From Gammaproteobacteria bacterium (GTDB taxonomy: Bacteria > Pseudomonadota > Gammaproteobacteria > SZUA-229): a DNA stretch of 32,327 bases. A program made the translations under genes and the position numbers. How positions within the stretch are numbered: position 1 is the first letter of the stretch; each line of letters starts with the position of its first letter. The DNA lies in the NCBI GenBank assembly GCA_030595325.1, contig JAUVDN010000017.1:1-32327 (forward strand), written 5' to 3'. Shown here in pieces: positions 25,663 through 32,327 of this stretch. The notes beneath the pieces were generated by a model that was not told the DNA's origin, made no database searches, and saw only the letters and a list, made by a program, of their open reading frames with translations.

Positions 25663-26950
25663 CGAGTACGCGCAACTCATTATTAAAAATGGTCACCTGA
25701 TTGATCCAGCCAATAATATTGATCAAATAGCAGACATCAAGATCAGTAATGGTTTTATTACTGCCATCGAAGCGGCTGATTCGATTAAACCCGATGAGAA
25801 CAGTCAGGTTATCGATGCAAGCAATCTAACAATTACACCCGGACTAGTTGATTGCTGCGCAAGATTGCGTGAACCCGGCCTGGAAAATAAAGCCACCATA
25901 CAGAGTGAAACAATCGCTGCGACTAAAGCAGGCATCACTACTTTATGCTGCCCGCCCGATACTGACCCGGTCATTGATGAACCTGCGGTGGTCGAACTGA
26001 TTAATCAAAAAGCGGCTAACTCGGCGCATAGCAAGGTAGTCACCCTCGGTGCATTAACCGCTGGCCTTCGCGGTGAACACTTAAGTGAAATGTTTGCTTT
26101 GCATCAGGCTGGCTGTGTTGGCTTGAGCAACTGCCGTAATCCTATTGAAAACTCATTGATTCTCAAACGCGCCTTTGCTTATGCAGCAACATTTGGACTG
26201 CGTGTTTTTATCGAACCTGATGAACACTGGTTAAGTGCCGGCGGCAGCGTGCATGACGGCAAGATAGCAACACGTTTAGGCTTGAAAGGCATACCCGTTT
26301 CGGCTGAGACCATTGCTATTACGCGCGCACTGGAACTGGTGGCAGAGACTGGCGTCAGCGCACACTTCGGTCGCTTATCCAGTGCTCAAGGCGCAGAATT
26401 AATCGCACGTGCAAAAAATGAACAATTACCTGTCAGCGCCGATGTTAGCGCCCACCAGTTGCATCTAACCGAACAGGATATCAGCAGCTTTAATAGTGCC
26501 TGCCATGTGATCCCGCCATTACGCACCCAACGTGATCTGGAAGCACTACGCAATGCTGTAGCAAACGGAACCATCGATGCCATCTGCTCTGATCATCAAC
26601 CACATAATAGCGATGCTAAACAGGCACCGTTTGCCAGTACTGAAGCAGGCATCTCAGCCCTGGAAACGTATTTGCCATTATGCTTACGACTCACACAGCA
26701 AACATCATTAAGCATTAGCGACGTTATCAGTAAGATGACAAATTCCTCTGCCAACATACTGGGCATCTCTGCAGGAACGCTGTCTGTTAATTCAATCGCT
26801 GATATATGTATTTTTGATCAAGATGAAGATTGGCAGCTAAACGAAAATTCAATTAATAGCCACGGCAAAAACACACCCTTTCTGGGCTGGAATTTTCAGG
26901 GTAAAGTCAAACACACAGTCATAAACGGTCAATTGCTGTTCAGTGACTAA
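25655..26950 (+). CDS. PyrC', inactive dihydroorotase homologue (ATCase partner)
   Basis: A 431-residue dihydroorotase-fold protein that has lost the metal centre. The usual DxHxHxR motif reads [10 protein letters not shown] here (Asp66, Cys68, Arg70), so both histidines are gone. The second-site histidine is missing from FIEPDEHW, and the later metal-ligand histidine position reads AHFGRLSS; the SDHQPH Asp remains. In Pseudomonas the equivalent PyrC' has no catalytic activity but is needed to build active aspartate transcarbamoylase, and I infer the same here. I start at ATG 25655: GAGGTGG (25643-25649) is well placed for it, whereas the in-frame GTG at 25646 lies inside that ribosome-binding site. 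It overlaps pyrB by 8 bases. A separate active pyrC would be expected elsewhere. Confidence 0.92.
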   Translation: MSNEYAQLIIKNGHLIDPANNIDQIADIKISNGFITAIEAADSIKPDENSQVIDASNLTITPGLVDCCARLREPGLENKATIQSETIAATKAGITTLCCPPDTDPVIDEPAVVELINQKAANSAHSKVVTLGALTAGLRGEHLSEMFALHQAGCVGLSNCRNPIENSLILKRAFAYAATFGLRVFIEPDEHWLSAGGSVHDGKIATRLGLKGIPVSAETIAITRALELVAETGVSAHFGRLSSAQGAELIARAKNEQLPVSADVSAHQLHLTEQDISSFNSACHVIPPLRTQRDLEALRNAVANGTIDAICSDHQPHNSDAKQAPFASTEAGISALETYLPLCLRLTQQTSLSISDVISKMTNSSANILGISAGTLSVNSIADICIFDQDEDWQLNENSINSHGKNTPFLGWNFQGKVKHTVINGQLLFSD

Positions 26951-26953
26951 AAA

Positions 26954-26988
26954 ATAGACAGGTGGTTACTGTAGAAAATAGACCACCT
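26954..26988 (-). terminator. Probable terminator for the minus-strand pil ATPase genes
   Basis: ACCACCT (26982-26988) and AGGTGGT (26960-26966) form a 7-bp inverted repeat with a 15-base loop in the gap between convergent pyrC' and the PilT/PilU paralogue. On the minus strand the hairpin is followed within a few bases by a run of six T residues. On the plus strand no T tract follows. Confidence 0.45.
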
Positions 26989-27005
26989 ATAATTCGTTGG
27001 AAAGT

Positions 27006-28142
27006 TTACTTATTTAGATCCGCCGGGGTACTGGGAAACTGCAGGGTCTCACTCTTTTCTTTTTTCCCATGTAAGTCTTTTGTACCGCCACCAAAATTAA
27101 TCCGCCATTCAAGATCACTACTGGAGTCAGCATTGGCTAATGCCGTTTTCAAATCAATTTTACGTTCTTTAAATAATTCAAACAAAGACTGATCGAAAGT
27201 TTTCATGCCAGACTCATGACCTTTCTCCATGATGTCTTTTATTTCATGGAAGTTTCCATCACGGATCAACTTGCTGATATAAGGCGTATTCACCAGCGCC
27301 TCTACTGCAACGATACGACTTCCATCTTCCGTTTTGACCAGTCGCTGCGCCAGAATACAATTTAGATTTAACGACAAATCCATCAATACCTGATTATGTG
27401 CATCACTGGGAAAGAAGTTCAGCAGTCGATCCAAGGTCTGACTGGCATTTGTGGCATGCAATGTAGTCAGACACAGATGACCGGTGTCTGCGTAACGCAA
27501 GGCTGCTTCCATGGTATCTTTATCACGCGCTTCACCAATCATAATAACGTCCGGTGCTTCACGCATTGCCTCACGCAGAGCGTTATCGAATGACAATGTA
27601 TCGAGCCCAACCTCACGTTGCCCAACAATACACTTCTTATGGCGAAACATAAATTCGATAGGATCTTCAATAGTGAGAATATGACCCGGCTCGGTCATGT
27701 TTCTATGATCCAGCATCGATGCCAGCGAGGTAGATTTACCCATACCTGTCGCACCGACTACCAGCACCAATCCTTTTTGGCGCATGATCATCTTTTTATA
27801 AATTTTAGGCAAACCAAGTTTATCAATCGTTGGTATATCTGCTTTTATATACCGGATAACCATTGAGACTTCACCGCGCTGCATATACACATTTATGCGG
27901 AAGCGACCGAGATCGGTGTATGAAATCCCTAGATTTAATTCAAGATTCTTTTCGAACTCTTTTATCTGTGCCGGCTTTAATAGATCATAAGCCAGTTTTT
28001 TTGTCATACCCGGATTAAGCATGCTCTTCCCAACCGGGCGCATCGAACCTTCAATGCGAACACTGACAGGTGCACCTGTGGTGAAATACATATCAGAAGC
28101 TTGCTGTTCAGACATTAATTTTAAATACGGTTGCAAGTTCAT
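27006..28142 (-). CDS. Third PilT/PilU-family pilus retraction ATPase
   Basis: A 378-residue hexameric-ATPase family protein of the type IV pilus retraction group. The Walker A is GATGMGKST (Lys136), the Walker B region is DVIMIGEARD, and the His-box segment is CLTTLHATNASQTLDRLLNFFP; all key residues are present, so it is probably active. The GATGxGKSTSLA form and the REAPDVIMIGE block make it closer to PilU than to PilT. The N-terminal PAS-like part is more divergent, and Pseudomonas has no third copy at this place. ATG 28142 is preceded by GAGG. Spacer DNA of 181 bases with a 14-bp repeat array separates it from pilU. Function beyond retraction or modulation is unknown. Confidence 0.9.
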   Translation of the reverse strand: MNLQPYLKLMSEQQASDMYFTTGAPVSVRIEGSMRPVGKSMLNPGMTKKLAYDLLKPAQIKEFEKNLELNLGISYTDLGRFRINVYMQRGEVSMVIRYIKADIPTIDKLGLPKIYKKMIMRQKGLVLVVGATGMGKSTSLASMLDHRNMTEPGHILTIEDPIEFMFRHKKCIVGQREVGLDTLSFDNALREAMREAPDVIMIGEARDKDTMEAALRYADTGHLCLTTLHATNASQTLDRLLNFFPSDAHNQVLMDLSLNLNCILAQRLVKTEDGSRIVAVEALVNTPYISKLIRDGNFHEIKDIMEKGHESGMKTFDQSLFELFKERKIDLKTALANADSSSDLEWRINFGGGTKDLHGKKEKSETLQFPSTPADLNK

Positions 28143-28214
28143 TTGCCAACCTCACTTATCTGTTTCACTTTACATCACTCACTTTTCTGGCTCATAGTAA
28201 TCGAGCCACTATTA

Positions 28215-28284
28215 TTTATCATTTCGCTTCTATTAAACTGCGTCTATTAGACCGCTCCAATTAGATTATCTCTACTTAAACAAT
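28215..28284. repeat. Degenerate 14-bp tandem array upstream of the third pil ATPase
   Basis: Consecutive 14-base units begin at 28215, 28229, 28243, 28257 and 28271. The best pair, TCTATTAAACTGCG and TCTATTAGACCGCT, agree at 11 of 14 positions; the outer units are more diverged. Rotated, the units share a GACYGC core with the array at 30600. The array lies in the spacer between pilU and the third paralogue. Confidence 0.55.
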
Positions 28285-28323
28285 GTAACGCCATTACCCC
28301 GCCTAAGCAATAATTATCTAGCC

Positions 28324-29487
28324 TTAACGAAGTCGTGATTTATCTTCATGGTCTTCCATCGAAATACTGTCCAGACCTTCCAACAGATTCGCATTGTTAG
28401 AATCCTTACCTTCCAGCTTGATTCTCAGGCGCAAGTCATTCACCGAGTCTGCATTACGTAACGCATCTTCATATTTTATTTGGCCACTTTCATACAAATC
28501 ATATAATGCCTGGTCAAACGTTTGCATGCCAAGCTCGTTAGATTTTGCGATTAACTCTTTCATGTCCTGAACCTGACCTTTAAAGATCAAATCGGCCATC
28601 AACGGTGAGTTAATCATAATCTCGATAGCCGCCATTCGACCATTACCGGAAATAGTCGGAATCAGTCGTTGTGAAACCAAACTTTTCAGGTTTAACGATA
28701 GGTCCATCAATAATTGCTGCCGCCTGTCTTCAGGGAAAAAGTTGATAATTCGATCCAGCGCCTGGTTAGTACTGTTTGCGTGTAATGTCGATAGACATAG
28801 ATGACCAGTCTCGGCAAATGCGATAGCGTGCTCCATTGTTTCACGGTCACGAATCTCACCAATCAAAATAACATCGGGTGCTTGGCGCAGTGTGTTCTTC
28901 AATGCGATTTCATAACTATCCGTATCCACACCCACTTCACGTTGAGTTACGATACAGTTCCTGTGATTATGAACAAATTCAATAGGGTCTTCGATAGTAA
29001 TAATATGTCCGTGACTATTCTGATTTCGGTAGCCGACCATCGCCGCCAGTGATGTCGATTTACCTGAGCCGGTGGCACCGACAAAAATAACCAGACCACG
29101 TTTGGTCAGGGCAATATCTTTTAAAATTTCCGGTAGATTAAGATCTCTGAATTCAGGAATATCAGAACGAATAACGCGGAGCACAACGCCCACTGAGCCA
29201 CGCTGAGTAAAGGCATTAACACGAAACCGTGAAACACCTGGCAAACTGATGGCGAAATTACATTCCTGAGTCTCTTCAAATTCCGCACGCTGTTTATCAT
29301 TCATGATGGCACTTACCAGCACCTGCGTATGTTGCGGACTTAATGACTGATTCGAGACCGGCGTCATCTCACCATCCACTTTCATCGATGGTACTGCACC
29401 CGCTGTAATAAACAGGTCTGATCCGTCCTTCTGCACCATCATGCGCAGCAGGTCGTGCATATATTTTATTGCCTTTTCGCGATCCAC
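28324..29487 (-). CDS. pilU: PilU, type IV pilus retraction ATPase
   Basis: PilU works with PilT in pilus retraction and twitching. The 387 residues closely follow Pseudomonas PilU: DGSDLFITAGAVPSMKVDG at the N-terminus, Walker A GATGSGKST (Lys143), QREVGVDTDSYEIALKNTLR, Walker B DVILIGEIRD, and LCLSTLHANSTNQALDRIINFFP, with an acidic C-terminal tail. The start is GTG at 29487 with GAGG eight bases upstream; the next in-frame ATG nine codons on has a poorly spaced AAAAGG. pilT lies 62 bases upstream on the same strand, the usual pilTU pair. Confidence 0.95.
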   Translation of the reverse strand: MDREKAIKYMHDLLRMMVQKDGSDLFITAGAVPSMKVDGEMTPVSNQSLSPQHTQVLVSAIMNDKQRAEFEETQECNFAISLPGVSRFRVNAFTQRGSVGVVLRVIRSDIPEFRDLNLPEILKDIALTKRGLVIFVGATGSGKSTSLAAMVGYRNQNSHGHIITIEDPIEFVHNHRNCIVTQREVGVDTDSYEIALKNTLRQAPDVILIGEIRDRETMEHAIAFAETGHLCLSTLHANSTNQALDRIINFFPEDRRQQLLMDLSLNLKSLVSQRLIPTISGNGRMAAIEIMINSPLMADLIFKGQVQDMKELIAKSNELGMQTFDQALYDLYESGQIKYEDALRNADSVNDLRLRIKLEGKDSNNANLLEGLDSISMEDHEDKSRLR

Positions 29488-29549
29488 TTAGACCACCTCA
29501 TTTCTTTGTTTTTTTGCTTTTTGTTTATTCATTACTAAACGCTAGCATA

Positions 29550-30584
29550 TTAAAAAATATCTTTGTTAGCGGCTTTCTTACGTGCTTCATCTTTACTAAT
29601 CAGACCTTTTCCTATCAATTCCTGCAGGTTCTGATCCAGAGTCTGCATACCTATTGACTGACCTGTCTGAATTGCAGAGTACATCTGTGCAATTTTATTC
29701 TCACGAATTAGATTCTTAATCGCCGACGTACCAATCATAATCTCATGTGCCGCGATACGACCACCACCAATTTTTTTCAATAGTGTCTGTGATATTACCG
29801 AACGCAATGATTCCGACAGCATCGAACGCACCATTTCTTTTTCAGCCGCTGGGAACACATCGACAATACGGTCGACGGTTTTTGCTGCAGAACTGGTGTG
29901 CAGGGTACCAAAAACAAGATGACCGGTTTCAGCTGCAGAGAGCGCTAATCGGATGGTTTCAAGGTCACGCATCTCACCCACCAGAATAACGTCGGGATCT
30001 TCACGAAGCGCCGAACGCAACGCTTCACTAAAACCTAATGTATCACGATGCACCTCACGCTGGTTAATCAGTGATTTTTTACTTTCATGTACAAATTCGA
30101 TCGGATCCTCAATGGTAAGAATATGACCATAATGATTTTCATTAACATAGTTCACCATAGCGGCTAGCGTGGTGGATTTTCCCGAACCCGTTGGCCCGGT
30201 GACCAATACGATGCCACGCGGTGTATCTGAAATTTCTTCAAATATCTTTGGTGCACCCAACTCTTCCAACGATAGTATTTTTGATGGAATAGTACGAAAT
30301 ACCGCACCTGCGCCTCGGTTATGGTTAAAGGCATTTACACGAAAACGTGCCAAACCCGGTATTTCAAACGAAAAGTCAGTTTCCCAATATTCCTCAAAAG
30401 TCTTACGCTGTTTATCATTCATGATGTCGTACACCATGCCATGAACCGTTTCATGATCCATTGGATCAACGTTAATACGGCGCACATCACCGTCTACACG
30501 AATCATTGGCGGTAAACCCGCTGACAAGTGTAAATCAGATGCCCCATTTTTTACGCTAAAAGCAAGTAACTGAGCGATATCCAT
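29550..30584 (-). CDS. pilT: PilT, type IV pilus retraction ATPase
   Basis: Main retraction motor of type IV pili, needed for twitching motility and natural DNA uptake in relatives. The 344-residue protein has the same length as Pseudomonas PilT and nearly the same motifs: MDIAQLLAFSVKNGASDLHLS, Walker A GPTGSGKSTT (Lys136), HRDTLGFSEALRSALREDPD, Walker B DVILVGEMRD, LVFGTLHTSSAAKT, and the C-terminal AIKNLIRENK motif. I chose ATG 30584 rather than the in-frame TTG three bases upstream, because AGGGG precedes it at normal spacing and it restores the standard MDI start. It is the first gene of the minus-strand run pilT-pilU-third paralogue. Confidence 0.97.
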   Translation of the reverse strand: MDIAQLLAFSVKNGASDLHLSAGLPPMIRVDGDVRRINVDPMDHETVHGMVYDIMNDKQRKTFEEYWETDFSFEIPGLARFRVNAFNHNRGAGAVFRTIPSKILSLEELGAPKIFEEISDTPRGIVLVTGPTGSGKSTTLAAMVNYVNENHYGHILTIEDPIEFVHESKKSLINQREVHRDTLGFSEALRSALREDPDVILVGEMRDLETIRLALSAAETGHLVFGTLHTSSAAKTVDRIVDVFPAAEKEMVRSMLSESLRSVISQTLLKKIGGGRIAAHEIMIGTSAIKNLIRENKIAQMYSAIQTGQSIGMQTLDQNLQELIGKGLISKDEARKKAANKDIF

Positions 30585-30599
30585 CAAATTCCCCTGATA

Positions 30600-30684
30600 C
30601 GACTGTTTTGAGCCGACATGTTTTTAATCGACTGCTTTGAGCCGACCGCTTTAAGCCGACTGAAATAGGCCGACTATTCATATT
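30600..30684. repeat. Degenerate 14-bp tandem array upstream of pilT
   Basis: Six adjoining units, all starting CGAC, begin at 30600, 30614, 30629, 30643, 30657 and 30671 (one is 15 bases, the others 14). The clearest are CGACTGTTTTGAGC, CGACTGCTTTGAGC and CGACCGCTTTAAGC. The array starts 15 bases upstream of the pilT start codon, in the 270-base gap between pilT and proC. The rest of that gap is AT-rich; no convincing promoter for either gene and no yggS gene were found in it. Confidence 0.75.
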
Positions 30685-30854
30685 CTTGTTATTACTCCCC
30701 TATTTATAGCTAAAAAACCGTCTACTTTCCGTATTCGGCGACTATTTCGTCAATATTTTTTAAGCACCAAATATTAGAGGACTTCAAACACTGGTAGACA
30801 GCATGATTATGTTAATATTTGCCCACTATTTAATTACCTTAAAGTGAACTATAG

Positions 30855-31673
30855 ATGCCTACGATTGGATTTATTGGCGGCGGCAACATGGCTGCCAGCC
30901 TCATTGGTGGCCTGATTGATGCAGGCACAGCTGCATCCGATATTACTGTTGCTGAACCCGATGAAAACCAGCGACAAACACTAGCAGGGCAATTTAAGGT
31001 CAACACAAGTGCCGATAATAACGATACATTGAAATGTGAAGTCGTGCTCCTTGCGGTCAAACCACAATTATTAAAAACCGTCTGCCAACAGCTTGATGGA
31101 AATAAAATTAACAACAATCTGTTTATTTCTATTGCCGCCGGCATAAAAAGCACTGATATTAACAACTGGTTAGGCGCCAGCAATGAGCATGCGATTGTAC
31201 GTTGCATGCCAAATACACCCGCATTATTACAATGCGGCGCTACCGGGTTGTTTGCTAATACAGCTGTCAACGAAACACAGAAACAGCAAGCCGAAACAAT
31301 CATGAAAGCGGTAGGTATCATTATCTGGGTTGATAGTGAGGCACAGATAAATGCCGTAACCGCAGTTTCTGGCAGCGGTCCAGCCTATTTTTTTCTGATG
31401 ATGGAAGCGATGCAGGAAGCAGGCGAAAAACTCGGCCTATCTTCCGAAATTGCACAGCAACTGGTACTACAGACCGCTCTAGGCGCATCTAAAATGGCCG
31501 TTGAAAATAAAGCCTCACCGGCAGAATTGCGTCAGATGGTTACCTCAAAAGGCGGCACCACCGAACAAGCTATCTTAAGTTTTCAATCTGCTAATTTTCA
31601 GCAGATTGTACTGAATGCACTGCAAGCGGCGAATGATCGTTCAATTTCCCTTGCAGATGAACTAGGTTCTTAA
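30855..31673 (+). CDS. proC: Pyrroline-5-carboxylate reductase
   Basis: Last step of proline synthesis, reducing pyrroline-5-carboxylate with NAD(P)H. The 272 residues have the N-terminal Rossmann motif FIGGGNMAASLIGGL (6-20), VLLAVKPQ, the MPNTPALLQCGATG block, the substrate-binding VSGSGPAYFFLMMEAM (about 171-186), and the C-terminal signature LRQMVTSKGGTTEQAI. The ATG at 30855 gives the standard MPTIGFIGGG start, though no strong Shine-Dalgarno precedes it. It is divergent from pilT. In many gammaproteobacteria yggS lies directly upstream; here it is absent. yggT follows 48 bases later. Confidence 0.97.
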   Translation: MPTIGFIGGGNMAASLIGGLIDAGTAASDITVAEPDENQRQTLAGQFKVNTSADNNDTLKCEVVLLAVKPQLLKTVCQQLDGNKINNNLFISIAAGIKSTDINNWLGASNEHAIVRCMPNTPALLQCGATGLFANTAVNETQKQQAETIMKAVGIIIWVDSEAQINAVTAVSGSGPAYFFLMMEAMQEAGEKLGLSSEIAQQLVLQTALGASKMAVENKASPAELRQMVTSKGGTTEQAILSFQSANFQQIVLNALQAANDRSISLADELGS

Positions 31674-31721
31674 CGACTGCAACATATACATCGATAATAA
31701 TAAATTCAACAGGTCAGCATT

Positions 31722-32273
31722 ATGAGTCAGGACAACCCTTTTATCTTTCTTATAGATACCGTTTTCAGTATCTATATCGCTATCATGTTGCTTCGTTTTA
31801 TACTGCAACAAGTCGGCGCTGATTTCTACAATCCCATTTCACAATTTATCGTTAAAGCAACACATCCTCTAGTCAGCTTTACTCGACGCTTAATTCCCAG
31901 CTACAGAAAAATCGATACCGCAACACTGGTACTGGTAATAATTTTAATCGTCATAAAACTAGTGCTAATGCTTAGCATCGCCGGATACCAGTTCAATGCT
32001 GAAACGCTTGCAATCAAGGCAGTATATGATTTAATCTCACTTACCTTTGATATCTTTATCATCGCACTCTTCGTACAGGCGATACTAAGCTGGGTAAACC
32101 CGGACCCCCATCACCCGGTCAGTAGCTTATTGCAGAACCTAACACTACCCGTGCTTCGCCCGATTAGAAAATTTATGCCGGCAATGGGCGGCATCGATTT
32201 ATCGACACTGGTTGGTTTGATTGGATTGATGTTTATTAAACGATTAGTATTGTCGTTATTTCAGATGTTGTAA
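31722..32273 (+). CDS. yggT: YggT family integral membrane protein
   Basis: A 183-residue inner-membrane protein with two YGGT repeats. Each repeat has two hydrophobic segments: around residues 6-28 and 66-88 in the first half, and about 97-121 and 160-182 in the second, with the conserved amphipathic NPISQFIVKATHPLVSFTRRLIPS and matching NLTLPVLRPIRKFMP between them. The family has been linked to osmotic or potassium-related phenotypes, but its molecular function is unclear. AGG lies eight bases before the ATG. It follows proC in the common proC-yggT order. A 6-bp inverted repeat (GTAGTC 32275-32280, GACTAC 32291-32296) lies just after the stop, without a T tract. Confidence 0.94.
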   Translation: MSQDNPFIFLIDTVFSIYIAIMLLRFILQQVGADFYNPISQFIVKATHPLVSFTRRLIPSYRKIDTATLVLVIILIVIKLVLMLSIAGYQFNAETLAIKAVYDLISLTFDIFIIALFVQAILSWVNPDPHHPVSSLLQNLTLPVLRPIRKFMPAMGGIDLSTLVGLIGLMFIKRLVLSLFQML

Positions 32274-32327
32274 AGTAGTCACTATAAACAGACTACAACT
32301 TTCAGGTTGCATGTCGCTTACCAACAC

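Noticed and set aside
32275-32296. Inverted repeat after yggT as a terminator
   Set aside because: Only 6 bp with a 10-base loop and no following T run, and too near the window edge to judge the next gene.

Overview
The window looks like a moderately AT-leaning gammaproteobacterial chromosome. The gene order largely matches the Pseudomonas-type neighbourhood rsmE / gshB / pilGHIJ-chp / tonB-like / yqgE / yqgF / pyrR / pyrBC' / pilU / pilT / proC / yggT, and the PilT, PilU, PilG and PilH proteins closely resemble their Pseudomonas counterparts. I cannot name the genus. No rRNA, tRNA, insertion sequence, prophage, CRISPR array or defence island was seen; this is core genome with interesting regulatory and repeat DNA.

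Layout. (1) 1-4612, plus strand: 3' part of aroK, then aroB, a dGTPase-like HD hydrolase and dnaG. (2) 4613-9325, plus strand: a methyl-cycle cluster metK - ahcY - metF - rsmE. Two RNA switches sit in it. A SAM-II-like aptamer with an intrinsic terminator lies in the metK leader. An SAH riboswitch lies between metK and ahcY, and its 3' side can fold into a 13-bp hairpin hiding the ahcY ribosome-binding site. The metK leader also holds a 52-bp tandem repeat of small hairpins. (3) 9361-19630, minus strand: the Chp/Pil chemosensory system of type IV pili (pilG, pilH, pilI, pilJ, a 2004-residue ChpA kinase, and a CheW-like ChpC), with no pilK (CheR) or chpB (CheB) gene. (4) 19870-26950, plus strand: gshB, apbE, tonB-like, yqgE, ruvX, pyrR, pyrB and a catalytically dead pyrC'. 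(5) 27006-30584, minus strand: three paralogous PilT/PilU retraction ATPases. (6) 30855-32273, plus strand: proC and yggT; yggS, often next to proC, is not between pilT and proC.

How it fits together. metK makes SAM, ahcY removes the SAH by-product and metF supplies methyl groups. The sequence suggests SAM shuts off metK by transcription termination while SAH switches on ahcY-metF by freeing the ribosome-binding site. The pil genes form a surface-sensing and twitching module: PilJ senses, PilI/ChpC couple, ChpA phosphorylates PilG and PilH, and PilT/PilU-type ATPases retract the pilus. The pyrimidine genes form a PyrR/PyrB/PyrC' unit in which PyrC' is probably a structural partner of aspartate transcarbamoylase.

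The most notable items are the paired SAM-II and SAH switches, the hairpin repeat in the metK leader, related 14-bp arrays in two spacers of the pilT/pilU block, an in-frame 12-bp repeat inside pyrR, and the third PilT/PilU paralogue.
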